From Sphingobacteriales bacterium (GTDB taxonomy: Bacteria > Bacteroidota > Bacteroidia > CAILMK01 > JAAYUY01): 36,714 nucleotides of DNA. Positions within the stretch are counted from its first letter, which is position 1; the number at the start of each line of letters is the position of its first letter. The DNA lies in contig JAAYUY010000164.1 in assembly GCA_012517435.1 (NCBI GenBank), positions 1 to 36,714 of the forward strand, read 5' to 3'. The notes under the pieces were generated by a model that was not told the origin of the DNA, did no database searches, and was given only the letters and a program-made list of their open reading frames with translations. Below, piece after piece: positions 9,570 through 17,464 of this stretch. The translations under genes were made by a program, and so were the position numbers.

Positions 9570-10006
9570 TTCAAAACTTTTGTTTCACGTGAAACATTTT
9601 TTATCAATTCATCTTCCCTTTTTCTCATTATTTTTATTTCTTCTGTCTCTTTATCATCATATCCTAAGAGATGTAAACATCCATGAAAAATAATACGTTT
9701 TAGTTCATTTTTAAATTCTATGTTTTCATTTTTTGCATTTTTTTTAATTTTTTCCAGGCAAATGTATGCTTCAGCTTCCACAATATTATCTTCATTATTT
9801 AGCTTTATTGTAATTATATCAGTCACATAATTATGTTTTAATAATTCATAATTTATAATTTTTATTTCCCTTTCTTTTAAACAGTGATATTTTAACTCCT
9901 TAATTTTCTTTTTTTCTTTTCTAAATGTCTCTTTTATGTAATTTTTAATTTTTTTTATTTCTTTTTCACTTAATTCATTCTCTATATCCTTGCAGAACAA
10001 TATCAT
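9566..10006 (-). CDS. ybeY: Endoribonuclease YbeY
   Basis: Metal-dependent single-strand RNase needed for 16S rRNA 3' maturation and ribosome quality control. The signature helix is present as IFHGCLHLLGYDD with His108 and His112. The third metal ligand, His in the E. coli motif HGxLHLxGYDH, is Asp118 here; I believe this replacement is common in Bacteroidetes. The following ETEEIKIMRKREDE also fits. Length 146 aa is normal. The protein is extremely rich in Lys, Glu and Ile and the gene is among the most AT-rich in the window. Its tail (NVSRETKVLK) lies outside the conserved domain and is dictated by the parS site at 9581-9596. It overlaps mnmG by four bases and is divergent from the pseudouridine synthase gene. 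Confidence 0.92.
   Translation of the reverse strand: MILFCKDIENELSEKEIKKIKNYIKETFRKEKKKIKELKYHCLKEREIKIINYELLKHNYVTDIITIKLNNEDNIVEAEAYICLEKIKKNAKNENIEFKNELKRIIFHGCLHLLGYDDKETEEIKIMRKREDELIKNVSRETKVLK
9581..9596. promoter_or_regulatory. parS: parS centromere site (ParB-binding)
   Basis: TGTTTCACGTGAAACA is a perfect 16-bp palindrome and matches the general chromosomal parS consensus TGTTnCACGTGAAACA. ParB (Spo0J) binds such sites and spreads to form the partition complex used in origin segregation and SMC loading. It lies inside the last codons of ybeY, encoding the peptide VSRET, and 12 bases upstream of the mnmG start. Chromosomal parS sites usually cluster near oriC, so this window is probably in the origin-proximal part of the chromosome. 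This was the only CACGTG I noticed in the window. parA and parB are not in the window. Confidence 0.93.
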
Positions 10007-10125
10007 TTCTATTTATTTAATTTTTCACTTTTATATATTCTTTTATTTTTTCTTTTTCTTTTTAATCTTTTTTTCCTCTCATAATAGATAAATGACTTAT
10101 TTTCGCAATATAATTTTTTCATATT

Positions 10126-10839
10126 ATGACGCAGAGCAAAGTCAGAATAAACAAATATCTTGCAGCTTGTGGATACTGTTCAAGACGCAAAGCTGATGAT
10201 TTCATAAAACAAGGCTTAGTAAAAATTAATAACAAAGTTATTACCGATTTTTCATTCAAAGTTTCTATTCATGATGATGTTTTTGTTAATGGTGTTAATA
10301 TTAAACCTAAAAAACTGATTTACATTGTTTTAAATAAACCAAAAGATTATATTTGTACAGTATCAGATGAAAAACTACGCAAAACTGTTTTTGACTTGAT
10401 TGATATTCCGAAATCCGGATTATTTTCCGTTGGAAGATTGGACAGAAACACAACAGGTACTTTACTTATTACAAATGATGGTATATTAACACACAAACTT
10501 CTACATCCTTCATCTTCTATTATTAAAGTTTATCACGTTACTTTAGATAATTATTTACCTAATACTATATTATCAGAATTAAAATCAGGTATAACTATTG
10601 ATAATCGCTTGATTTTTTTTGATGAAATCTTTCCATTAAATACAGAAAATAAGAACGAAATAATAGTGTCTTTACATTCTGGTCAATATCATATTATTAA
10701 AAGAATATTTTCTAAATATGGTTATTTAGTAAAAAAACTTGATCGTATTTCTTTTGCCGGAATTGATTATTCTTCTCTAAAAAGAGGTGAATGGAGATAT
10801 TTAACAAAAAATGAGGTAAAATATCTTTATTCATTGTAA
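10126..10839 (+). CDS. RsuA/RluB-family rRNA pseudouridine synthase
   Basis: Isomerises a specific uridine to pseudouridine in ribosomal RNA. The N-terminal S4 RNA-binding domain is clear (about residues 5-50, VRINKYLAACGYCSRRKADD), followed by the catalytic domain with KPKDYICTVSD and the family motif GRLDRNTTGTLLITNDG, where Asp106 is the catalytic aspartate. TVFDLIDIPKSGLFSVGRLD is typical of the RluB/RsuA branch; between RluB, RluE, RluF and RsuA I lean to RluB but cannot settle it, so no symbol is given. Length 237 aa is usual. It is divergent from ybeY (119 bases between starts, pyrimidine-rich on this strand) and ends in its own hairpin terminator, so it appears to be a single-gene transcript. 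Confidence 0.9.
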   Translation: MTQSKVRINKYLAACGYCSRRKADDFIKQGLVKINNKVITDFSFKVSIHDDVFVNGVNIKPKKLIYIVLNKPKDYICTVSDEKLRKTVFDLIDIPKSGLFSVGRLDRNTTGTLLITNDGILTHKLLHPSSSIIKVYHVTLDNYLPNTILSELKSGITIDNRLIFFDEIFPLNTENKNEIIVSLHSGQYHIIKRIFSKYGYLVKKLDRISFAGIDYSSLKRGEWRYLTKNEVKYLYSL

Positions 10840-10871
10840 ACAACTCGTAAATTTCGTTTACAAGTTTTTTT
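10834..10871 (+). terminator. Intrinsic terminator after the pseudouridine synthase gene
   Basis: A perfect 8-bp inverted repeat (TTGTAAAC at 10834-10841, GTTTACAA at 10856-10863) is followed closely by T7 at 10865-10871. An alternative longer pairing (10842-10851 with 10857-10866, one mismatch) also runs straight into the T tract. The stop codon at 10837-10839 lies inside the left arm of the first pairing. Confidence 0.75.
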
Positions 10872-11192
10872 CTCATTCATTTTTCAAAAATTTTCACTTT
10901 TTAATTATTTTCTTAACACTATTTTAAATGCCATACATTATTTTACTAACATAATATTCCTGTTTTTACACCAGCATTTTTTCACAATTTTACTTTCAAT
11001 TTGTTTTGTTTATTTTTCACATCATCTTCATTTTCAATCATATTTATTCATCCTTCTTTTTTTTCATTGTTTATACATTGTTAACCTTATATTGTTTCAG
11101 ACATTTTCGAAAAGGATTTTTCAACATCCTAATTAATTAATACTCTTTATGTTCAAACTTTTTAAAATCGATTCATTTATGATTAATTGTGT
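10872..11192. other. AT-rich gene-free stretch before nusA
   Basis: About 320 bases with no credible open reading frame on either strand and no recognisable tRNA or riboswitch. It is very AT-rich and pyrimidine-rich on the + strand, with ATTGTT occurring three times near 11068-11100 and a weak 5-bp stem (AGGAT...ATCCT) near 11118-11132. It separates a terminator (ending 10871) from the nusA promoter and hairpin. In many bacteria rimP occupies this place; no rimP reading frame is seen. Confidence 0.5.
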
Positions 11193-11200
11193 TAACTTTG
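11193..11200 (+). promoter_or_regulatory. -7 promoter element (TAACTTTG) of nusA
   Basis: TAACTTTG matches the Bacteroidetes -7 consensus TAnnTTTG. Transcription would start near 11205, only a few bases before the leader hairpin at 11212. The -33 region has no clear TTTG, so the element is supported by the -7 match and position only. Confidence 0.5.
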
Positions 11201-11211
11201 CACCTTGAATT

Positions 11212-11232
11212 GGGGTGAGAACCCCTTTTTTT
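11212..11232 (+). terminator. Terminator-like hairpin with T7 tract in the nusA leader
   Basis: GGGGT (11212-11216), loop GAGA (11217-11220) and ACCCC (11221-11225) make a perfect 5-bp stem with a GNRA tetraloop, followed directly by seven T (11226-11232). This is the layout of an intrinsic terminator or pause site, placed 28 bases before the chosen nusA start (11260) and just after the predicted transcription start. An out-of-family start (GTG 11215) would lie inside it. It could act as an attenuator, a 5'-stabilising hairpin, or the terminator of an unseen upstream RNA. Confidence 0.55.
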
Positions 11233-11259
11233 ATGAATGGTTTTATTAAAAGTACAAAG

Positions 11260-12495
11260 ATGGATAAGAACGAAATTATAGAATCGTTTGCAGGATTGAA
11301 AGAATTGAAAAATATTGACAGGGCAACTATGATAAGAGTCCTTGAAGATGTATTCAGAGATGTTTTGGAGAAAAAATTTCAGGTAACTGAAAACATTGAT
11401 ATTATTATCAATGCCGAAAAAGGGGATGTTCAAATTTGGAGAAACAGAACTATTGTAGAAGACGGAAAAGTAACCGATCCTAATCTTGAAATTTCGCTTT
11501 CTGAAGCAAGAAAATATGCTGATGATTTTGAAATAGGAGAGGAGTTTTCTGAAGAAATTAAAATAAATTCATTTGAAAGAAGAGCCATACAAAATGCTAA
11601 AGTCAATCTTCAGAACAAATTATTAGATATTGAAAGGAATGATATCATAAGAAGATATCAGGACAGAATAGATGAAATTGTTACTGGTGAAGTTTACAGA
11701 GTTTGGAAAAAGGAAGTTTTGGTTTTAGATGATGATGGAAATGAATTGGTTTTACCAAAAGCATTACAAATACCGAAAGATTATTTTTCAAAAGGAGATC
11801 AGGTAAGAGCAATAGTTCATACCATTGAAAACATGAGTGGAATACCAAGGGTTATATTATCAAGAGTATCTCCGGTATTTCTGGAAAGGTTGTTTGAGCT
11901 TGAGGTTCCGGAAATTGCTGATGGACTTGTTAGTATTCGGGCAATAGTCAGAGAGCCTGGAGAAAGGGCAAAAGTAGCAGTTGAGTCTTACGATGACAGA
12001 ATAGATCCTGTGGGGGCATGTGTTGGTATGAAAGGGAGCAGAATTCATGGAATTGTCAGGGAGTTAAGAAATGAAAATATAGACATTATTAACTATACCG
12101 ATAATATATCCTTATATATTTCCCGTGCATTAAGCCCTGCAAAGACTGGACAGATAATTATTGATCAGGAAAGAAAAAGATGTCAGGTTTATTTAAAACC
12201 AGATCAGGTTTCACTGGCTATTGGAAAAGATGGGATTAATATAAAATTGGCTGCTAAATTAACAGGCTATGAAATTGATATTTTCAGAGAAGTGGATGAA
12301 GGAGATTACGATATAGAAATTGATGAATTTGCAGATGAAATTGATCCCTGGATAATTGATGAAATTAAGAATATAGGGTGCGATACAGCGAAATCAGTTT
12401 TGTCGATGACAGTTGAAGAGGTTGCAGAGAAAACAGATCTTGAGATTGAAACAGTTGAATATGTTTTCGAAATATTAAAAAAGGAATTTGAATAA
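11260..12495 (+). CDS. nusA: Transcription termination/antitermination factor NusA
   Basis: Binds RNA polymerase and nascent RNA, promoting hairpin pausing and termination, and also rRNA antitermination with NusB. Domains: N-terminal polymerase-binding part (about residues 1-125, IDRATMIRVLEDVFRDVLEK), S1 (about 128-195), two KH domains (about 215-345, with VGACVGMKGSRIHGIVRELR and SLAIGKDGINIKLAAKLTGY), and a short acidic HhH-like tail. The start ATG at 11260 (MDKNEIIESFAGLKELKNID) is chosen because other Bacteroidetes NusA proteins begin just before a similar I-DSF-KELK-IDR stretch; in-frame ATG 11233 and GTG 11215 would add residues lacking family similarity. Length 411 aa is right for the phylum. 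infB follows after 12 bases. The leader hairpin suggests possible feedback by NusA itself. Confidence 0.95.
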   Translation: MDKNEIIESFAGLKELKNIDRATMIRVLEDVFRDVLEKKFQVTENIDIIINAEKGDVQIWRNRTIVEDGKVTDPNLEISLSEARKYADDFEIGEEFSEEIKINSFERRAIQNAKVNLQNKLLDIERNDIIRRYQDRIDEIVTGEVYRVWKKEVLVLDDDGNELVLPKALQIPKDYFSKGDQVRAIVHTIENMSGIPRVILSRVSPVFLERLFELEVPEIADGLVSIRAIVREPGERAKVAVESYDDRIDPVGACVGMKGSRIHGIVRELRNENIDIINYTDNISLYISRALSPAKTGQIIIDQERKRCQVYLKPDQVSLAIGKDGINIKLAAKLTGYEIDIFREVDEGDYDIEIDEFADEIDPWIIDEIKNIGCDTAKSVLSMTVEEVAEKTDLEIETVEYVFEILKKEFE

Positions 12496-12507
12496 ACGAA
12501 ATAGTAG

Positions 12508-15357
12508 ATGTCAGAAATAGTTGCAAAAAGATTATCCAAAGTGGCAAAGGAGTTTAATATTGCCACTTCTACAATAATTGATTTTTTAAAATCAAAAAAT
12601 ATAGTTATTGAGGATAATCCTAATTCAAAAATTACTCCGGAGCAATATGAATTACTTCTTTCAAAATTTCAGACTGATAAAATTTCAAAGGAAATTATTG
12701 ACGAAAAGAGGGAGGAGGTAAAAAAAGAAGAAAAAATCCGTAAACCGAATTTACAAACCGAAGAAAAAGAAGATATATTAATCAAGACAAATCTGATTCG
12801 TGATCGTGATATTTCACTTAAAGAAAAACCAATAAAAACTGAAAAAGAAAAGACTGAAATTAAAAAAGAATCTGGATTAAAGGTATTGGGAAAGATTGAA
12901 ATAGGTGAAAAAACACAAATCAATAAAGAAGAAAAAGAAGAGAAAAAAGAGGAGATAATCCAAGAAGAAAACATTTCAGTTGAAGTAGAAAAAAGCGTAG
13001 AACAGGAGGAATCAAAAGTCTTTGAAGAAATTTCTTTAGAGAAAGAAGAAAACACCAAGACAGAAGAATTTGAAAAGAAAGAAGAGTTAATACTTGCAGA
13101 AACAGAAATAAAGGTAGAGGAACCAATAACTCAAACTGAAGAATTTATTGAAGAAGAAAAGGATACTTCAGAATCATCCGATGAAAGAGAAACAGAAGAG
13201 GATATAGAAACAGAAGAACATCCGGAAATACCAGAGGTAAAAGAAGAAACAGAAGAATTTGGATTAAAAATTAAAGGTAAAATTGATTTAGAACAATTTG
13301 AGCCCAAGAAGAAAAAGCCCGTTGCATCAACATCTGATCCGGCAACAATAAAACATCGGAAACGTAAACGAATTGTAAAAAATGAAAAAGTTGCACTTCA
13401 GGAAGAGGAGAAAAAAGTAAAAGAAAAAACAAAACAAAAAAGGGAGCCAAAGAAGCCTGAAGTAGATGAAAAAGAAATAAAAGAACAAATTTCAGCAACC
13501 CTTGCAAAGTTGAGCGGAAAAACAGTTCCAAGTGCAAAATTAAGAGTTAAAAAATTAAAGAAGAGAGAGCAGAAAGAGAGGGAGTTTTCTCAACAGGAAG
13601 AAGCGAGTAATGTCATTGAAGTAATTGAATTTATTACGGTTAGTGAACTTGCAAATCTGATGAATGTTTCAGTTTCTGAAGTGATTACAGTTTGTATGGA
13701 GTTGGGATTAATGGTTAGTATCAATCAAAGACTTGACGCAGAAACTATTGCAATTGTTGCAGATGAATTTAATTATGAAGTAGTATTTAAACACGATAGC
13801 AGTACAGAGCCATCACTTGAAGAGCCAGATGTTGAGGAGAGAATGGTTGAGCGTGCACCGGTTGTTACTATTATGGGACATGTTGATCATGGGAAGACAA
13901 CCTTGTTGGATTATATCAGAAAAAGTAAAGTTACGGAAGGTGAAGCAGGAGGTATTACGCAACATATTGGTGCGTATAGTGTTGAATTACAAAATGGCAA
14001 ACAAATCACCTTTCTCGACACGCCCGGTCATGAAGCATTTACTTCCATGAGAGCAAGAGGTGCAAAAGTTACGGATATTGCGATTATTGTCATTGCAGCA
14101 GACGACAGCGTCATGCCTCAGACGAAAGAAGCAATTAGTCACGCCCAGGCTGCAGGTGTAAAAATAGTATTTGCCTTTAATAAAATTGATAAAGAAGGTG
14201 CAAATGCAGACAGAATCCGTGAACAGCTTGCTGAAATGAATATACTTGTGGAAGAGTGGGGTGGAAAATACCAGACTCAGGAAATCTCAGCAAAAAAAGG
14301 AATAAATGTAGATAAATTGCTTGACAAGGTTCTTTTGGAAGCTGAAATGCTTGAACTAAAAGCTGATCCTGAAAAACGAGGTGTTGGAACCATCATTGAA
14401 GCTTCAATGGACAAAGGCAGGGGTGTGGTGGCAACCGTTTTAGTGCAAAAAGGAAAGTTGAAGGTCGGGGACCCCATACTTGCAGGAGCTTATTATGGAA
14501 AAGTAAAAGCTCTATATAATGAAACAAGAAAAAGGATTAATAAAGCAGGACCTTCAACACCAGTTGAAGTAATTGGTTTTGATGGTACACCCACTGCAGG
14601 AGATATTTTATACGTTGTTGAATCGGAAAGTGTTGCAAAAGAAATAGCCACACAACGCAAACGACTTATCAGGGAACAAGGAATCAGAGCCACCAAACAC
14701 GTAACATTGGACGAAATTGGAAGAAGAATAGCATTAGGCAACTTTAAAGAACTTAACATTATAATTAAAGCAGACGTGGATGGTTCAGTTGAAGCTTTGA
14801 CCGATTCCATTCAAAAACTTTCAACAGAAGAAGTTCAGGTAAATGTTATTCACAGAGGGGTTGGTCAAATTTCAGAATCTGATGTATTGCTGGCCTCTGC
14901 TTCAGATGCAATCATTATTGGTTTTCAGGTACGTCCTTCTCTGAATGCAAGGAAATTAGCCGAGCAGGAACAAATTGATATCAGATTGTATTCAGTCATT
15001 TATGATGCAATAGAAGAGGTCAAAGCCGCTATTGAAGGGATGTTACAACCCACGGAAGAAGAAAAAATATTATGTAATGTGGAAGTACGCGAAGTTTTTA
15101 GAATTTCAAAAGTTGGCAATATAGCAGGGTGTATGGTTTTGGATGGAAAAATTACCAGAAATACAAAAATCAGAATTGTCAGGGAAGGCGTTGTGATTTA
15201 TACAGGAGAATTAGCCTCCTTAAAAAGATTTAAGGAAGATGTGAAAGAGGTTTCTGCAGGTTATGAATGTGGAATTGGCATACAGAATTTCAATGATTTA
15301 AAAGTGGGGGATATAATTGAAGGTTTCACAGTAGAACAAATAAAAAGAAAACTATAA
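12508..15357 (+). CDS. infB: Translation initiation factor IF-2
   Basis: GTPase that brings formyl-Met-tRNA to the 30S subunit and promotes subunit joining. An N-terminal IF2_N module (about residues 3-50, [20 protein letters not shown]) is followed by a long Glu/Lys-rich low-complexity linker (about 60-350), a second IF2_N-like module (about 372-430, [20 protein letters not shown]) and the GTPase domain: G1 GHVDHGKT at 457-464, G2 [11 protein letters not shown]3 DTPGH at 504-508, G4 NKID at 558-561. Domains II to IV complete the 949 aa, ordinary for Bacteroidetes. It sits 12 bases after nusA. The deoxysugar genes begin 10 bases after its stop, so they may be read from the nusA promoter. Confidence 0.97.
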   Translation: MSEIVAKRLSKVAKEFNIATSTIIDFLKSKNIVIEDNPNSKITPEQYELLLSKFQTDKISKEIIDEKREEVKKEEKIRKPNLQTEEKEDILIKTNLIRDRDISLKEKPIKTEKEKTEIKKESGLKVLGKIEIGEKTQINKEEKEEKKEEIIQEENISVEVEKSVEQEESKVFEEISLEKEENTKTEEFEKKEELILAETEIKVEEPITQTEEFIEEEKDTSESSDERETEEDIETEEHPEIPEVKEETEEFGLKIKGKIDLEQFEPKKKKPVASTSDPATIKHRKRKRIVKNEKVALQEEEKKVKEKTKQKREPKKPEVDEKEIKEQISATLAKLSGKTVPSAKLRVKKLKKREQKEREFSQQEEASNVIEVIEFITVSELANLMNVSVSEVITVCMELGLMVSINQRLDAETIAIVADEFNYEVVFKHDSSTEPSLEEPDVEERMVERAPVVTIMGHVDHGKTTLLDYIRKSKVTEGEAGGITQHIGAYSVELQNGKQITFLDTPGHEAFTSMRARGAKVTDIAIIVIAADDSVMPQTKEAISHAQAAGVKIVFAFNKIDKEGANADRIREQLAEMNILVEEWGGKYQTQEISAKKGINVDKLLDKVLLEAEMLELKADPEKRGVGTIIEASMDKGRGVVATVLVQKGKLKVGDPILAGAYYGKVKALYNETRKRINKAGPSTPVEVIGFDGTPTAGDILYVVESESVAKEIATQRKRLIREQGIRATKHVTLDEIGRRIALGNFKELNIIIKADVDGSVEALTDSIQKLSTEEVQVNVIHRGVGQISESDVLLASASDAIIIGFQVRPSLNARKLAEQEQIDIRLYSVIYDAIEEVKAAIEGMLQPTEEEKILCNVEVREVFRISKVGNIAGCMVLDGKITRNTKIRIVREGVVIYTGELASLKRFKEDVKEVSAGYECGIGIQNFNDLKVGDIIEGFTVEQIKRKL

Positions 15358-15366
15358 TCATATTTT

Positions 15367-15909
15367 GTGGAAATAATCAGATTAGGCATTGAGGGTTTAC
15401 TATTGATTAAACCGGTTGTATATGAAGATGAGCGAGGTTATTTTTTCGAATCCTTTAAAAGTCCGCTATACGAAGAATTAGGCCTGGTTACGAGTTTTGT
15501 TCAGGATAATGAGTCGATGTCGCATAAAAACGTTATTCGTGGACTTCATTTTCAAAATCCCCCGTTTGCACAGGGTAAACTGGTTCGTGTTGTGCATGGA
15601 TCAGTATTGGATGTAGCTCTGGACATCAGAAAAAACTCCAAGACTTATGGAAAATGGCATGCCGTAGTATTGACCAGTCAAAACAAGCTGATGTATTGGA
15701 TACCGGAAGGATTTGCTCATGGTTTTTGCAGTCTGGAAGACAATACAATACTTACTTATAAATGCACGAATCTATATGATAAGGAATCAGAAGGATGTAT
15801 TTACTGGAACGATCCCGATCTGGCAATTAATTGGCAAACATCCTCACCTGTCGTATCAGCCAAGGACAATCAGGGAATTTTATTCAAAGATTTTCAAAGT
15901 CAGTTTTAG
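15367..15909 (+). CDS. rfbC: dTDP-4-dehydrorhamnose 3,5-epimerase (RmlC), copy 1
   Basis: Cupin-fold epimerase acting on dTDP-4-keto-6-deoxyglucose, the third step of dTDP-L-rhamnose synthesis. Key residues look intact: catalytic His61 in RGLHFQ, Asp86 in ALDIRKNS, and tyrosines at 131 and 137 in YKCTNLY; GFAHGF at 115-120 is the canonical form. The start is GTG at 15367, which gives the expected N-terminus (MEIIRLGIEGLLLIKPVVYE, then DERG). Length 180 aa is normal. It lies 10 bases after infB and 8 bases before a second RmlC-like gene. The companion genes rfbA and rfbB are not in the window. Function of the fold is sure; the exact sugar product depends on the second copy and the broken rfbD. 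Confidence 0.9.
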   Translation: MEIIRLGIEGLLLIKPVVYEDERGYFFESFKSPLYEELGLVTSFVQDNESMSHKNVIRGLHFQNPPFAQGKLVRVVHGSVLDVALDIRKNSKTYGKWHAVVLTSQNKLMYWIPEGFAHGFCSLEDNTILTYKCTNLYDKESEGCIYWNDPDLAINWQTSSPVVSAKDNQGILFKDFQSQF

Positions 15910-15917
15910 GTAGAATT

Positions 15918-16484
15918 ATGCAAATCAAAGTTCAGAATACAGAAATAGAAGACGTCATAATCGTCATTCCCGAAGTTTTCGAAGATGAAAGGGGATTTTT
16001 TACAGAAACTTACCGTTATGATCAGTTTCTTGAGTTAGGTTTACCCGGAAATTTTGTTCAACTCAATCATTCCCGTTCAGCGAAGAATGTATTGAGAGGA
16101 TTGCATTTTCAGTGGGAACCACCGATGGGCAAAATGATGAGAGTTTTGTTTGGCCAGGCATTTCTGGTAGCTGTTGATATCAGGAAAAACTCACCTGATT
16201 TGGGGAAATGGATTGGTATTACCTTATCAGAGAGAGATAAAAAATGGATTTATGCACCAGCAGGATTTGCCCGAGGATTTTGTGTCTTGTCAGATTTTGC
16301 TGAGATAGAATACCTTACAACGGGTGTTTATAATAGCAAAGCAGAATCAGGGATACTATGGCGTGATAAAGAAATTGGGATAAAGTGGCCGGTTGAAGAG
16401 CCTGTATTATCCCAGAAAGACAAGGTTGCACAGACATTATCAGAATGGTTAAAAACCAAAGAATCAGATTATTTTAAAAAATAG
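15918..16484 (+). CDS. RmlC-like dTDP-sugar epimerase, copy 2
   Basis: Second RmlC-family cupin (188 aa). The ATG at 15918 is used because the reading frame upstream (from 15831) only shadows copy 1. The fold markers match copy 1: His63 in RGLHFQ, Asp87 in AVDIRKNS, Tyr138 in TTGVYNSKAE. It differs from copy 1 throughout and has GFARGF (116-121, Arg119) in place of GFAHGF, next to the active site. It is therefore a diverged paralogue rather than a recent duplicate, and could be a 3- or 5-epimerase with a different product, or simply a second RmlC. It sits between copy 1 (8 bases) and the SDR epimerase (3 bases) in one operon. Confidence 0.82.
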   Translation: MQIKVQNTEIEDVIIVIPEVFEDERGFFTETYRYDQFLELGLPGNFVQLNHSRSAKNVLRGLHFQWEPPMGKMMRVLFGQAFLVAVDIRKNSPDLGKWIGITLSERDKKWIYAPAGFARGFCVLSDFAEIEYLTTGVYNSKAESGILWRDKEIGIKWPVEEPVLSQKDKVAQTLSEWLKTKESDYFKK

Positions 16485-16487
16485 GCC

Positions 16488-17459
16488 ATGAAAATATTAG
16501 TTGCCGGTGGAGCCGGATATATCGGATCTGTGGTAGTTCCAAAACTTGCAGAAAGAGGTTATGAAGTGGATGTTGTTGATTTATTGTGGTTTGGAAATAA
16601 ATTACCTGCCGATATCAAGGTTATTCAAAAAGACATTTTTGACCTTGAACCGGAAGAACTGAAACCTTATGATCAGGTTATTTTTCTTGCCGGTTTGTCC
16701 AATGATCCTATGGCCGAATTTTCTCCAAAAGATAACTTTATTCAAAATGCCTCTTCCCCTGCATATTTAGGATATATTTCAAAAATTGCCGGTGTTAAAA
16801 GATTTATTTATGCCGGCTCTTGCTCTGTTTATGGTTATACGGTTAATGAATTATATGATGAAAAATCACCGGCTGTTTCGAATTACCCTTATGGCATTTC
16901 AAAACTACAGGGAGAGTTTTCAGTATTGCAGATGATCGATAAAAGCTTTTCAGTAATAGCATTTCGGCAGGGAACGGTATCCGGCTATAGTCCCCGAATG
17001 AGGCTTGACCTGATCGTTAACACCATGTTTAAAAATGCCATTCAAAAAGGAGAAATTACAGTAAATAATCCATCTATCTGGCGACCTGTTTTAAGTATAA
17101 AAGATGTTGCAAGTGCTTATATCAGGGCTGTTGAAGCCAATTACGACATTTCCGGTGTTTTCAATATTTCTTCGGGGAACTATACGGTTGGAGAGGTGGC
17201 CGATATGGTCAGCGACACATTACTTGAAACATTGGGATTAAAAACAAAGCTTATCATTAAAAACATTCAGGATTTCAGAAATTATAAGGTAAGCATTGAG
17301 AACGCCATGAAAATATTAAGTTTTAAACCCATGCACACGGTGATTGACATTGTACATGATTTAATTCAGCATAAAGAGCAATTCAACGATTTTGATAATC
17401 CAGCTTATTACAACATACAGGTTTTCAAATCATTAAAGCAAAGCGAAGGCAAAAAATAA
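16488..17459 (+). CDS. NAD-dependent sugar-nucleotide epimerase/dehydratase (extended SDR)
   Basis: Extended short-chain dehydrogenase/reductase of 323 aa. NAD-binding GxxGxxG lies at residues 7-13 (VAGGAGYIGSVVVPKL), AGSCSVYG at 109-116 holds the catalytic Ser region, and Tyr135 with Lys139 (YGISK) form the catalytic YxxxK pair. FRQGTVSGYSPRMRLDLIVN and IWRPVLSIKDVASAY are typical of NAD epimerases in polysaccharide clusters. LSNDPMAEFSP (70-80) is a form often seen in sugar epimerases near glycan genes. Acting on a dTDP- or UDP-sugar is inferred from the flanking rmlC and rmlD homologues; the specific reaction (4-epimerase, 4-reductase or dehydratase) is not clear. Spacing is 3 bases from the gene before and 5 from the one after. 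Confidence 0.85.
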   Translation: MKILVAGGAGYIGSVVVPKLAERGYEVDVVDLLWFGNKLPADIKVIQKDIFDLEPEELKPYDQVIFLAGLSNDPMAEFSPKDNFIQNASSPAYLGYISKIAGVKRFIYAGSCSVYGYTVNELYDEKSPAVSNYPYGISKLQGEFSVLQMIDKSFSVIAFRQGTVSGYSPRMRLDLIVNTMFKNAIQKGEITVNNPSIWRPVLSIKDVASAYIRAVEANYDISGVFNISSGNYTVGEVADMVSDTLLETLGLKTKLIIKNIQDFRNYKVSIENAMKILSFKPMHTVIDIVHDLIQHKEQFNDFDNPAYYNIQVFKSLKQSEGKK

Positions 17460-17464
17460 ACAAG

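Noticed and set aside
10007-10125. The ybeY/pseudouridine synthase gap as a replication origin
   Set aside because: AT-rich and near parS, but no cluster of DnaA boxes (TTATnCACA) seen; only isolated near-matches such as TGTGGATAC at about 10169 inside a gene.
11215-11259. Longer nusA start at GTG 11215 or ATG 11233
   Set aside because: The added residues (RTPFFMNGFIKSTK) have no family similarity and the GTG lies in the hairpin; ATG 11260 fits known Bacteroidetes NusA N-termini.
12669-13058. Ser/Phe-rich minus-strand frames inside infB
   Set aside because: They are the antisense of the Glu/Lys-rich linker of IF-2.
15831-15917. Upstream extension of RmlC copy 2
   Set aside because: It runs out of frame through copy 1; MQIKVQ at 15918 gives the expected N-terminus.
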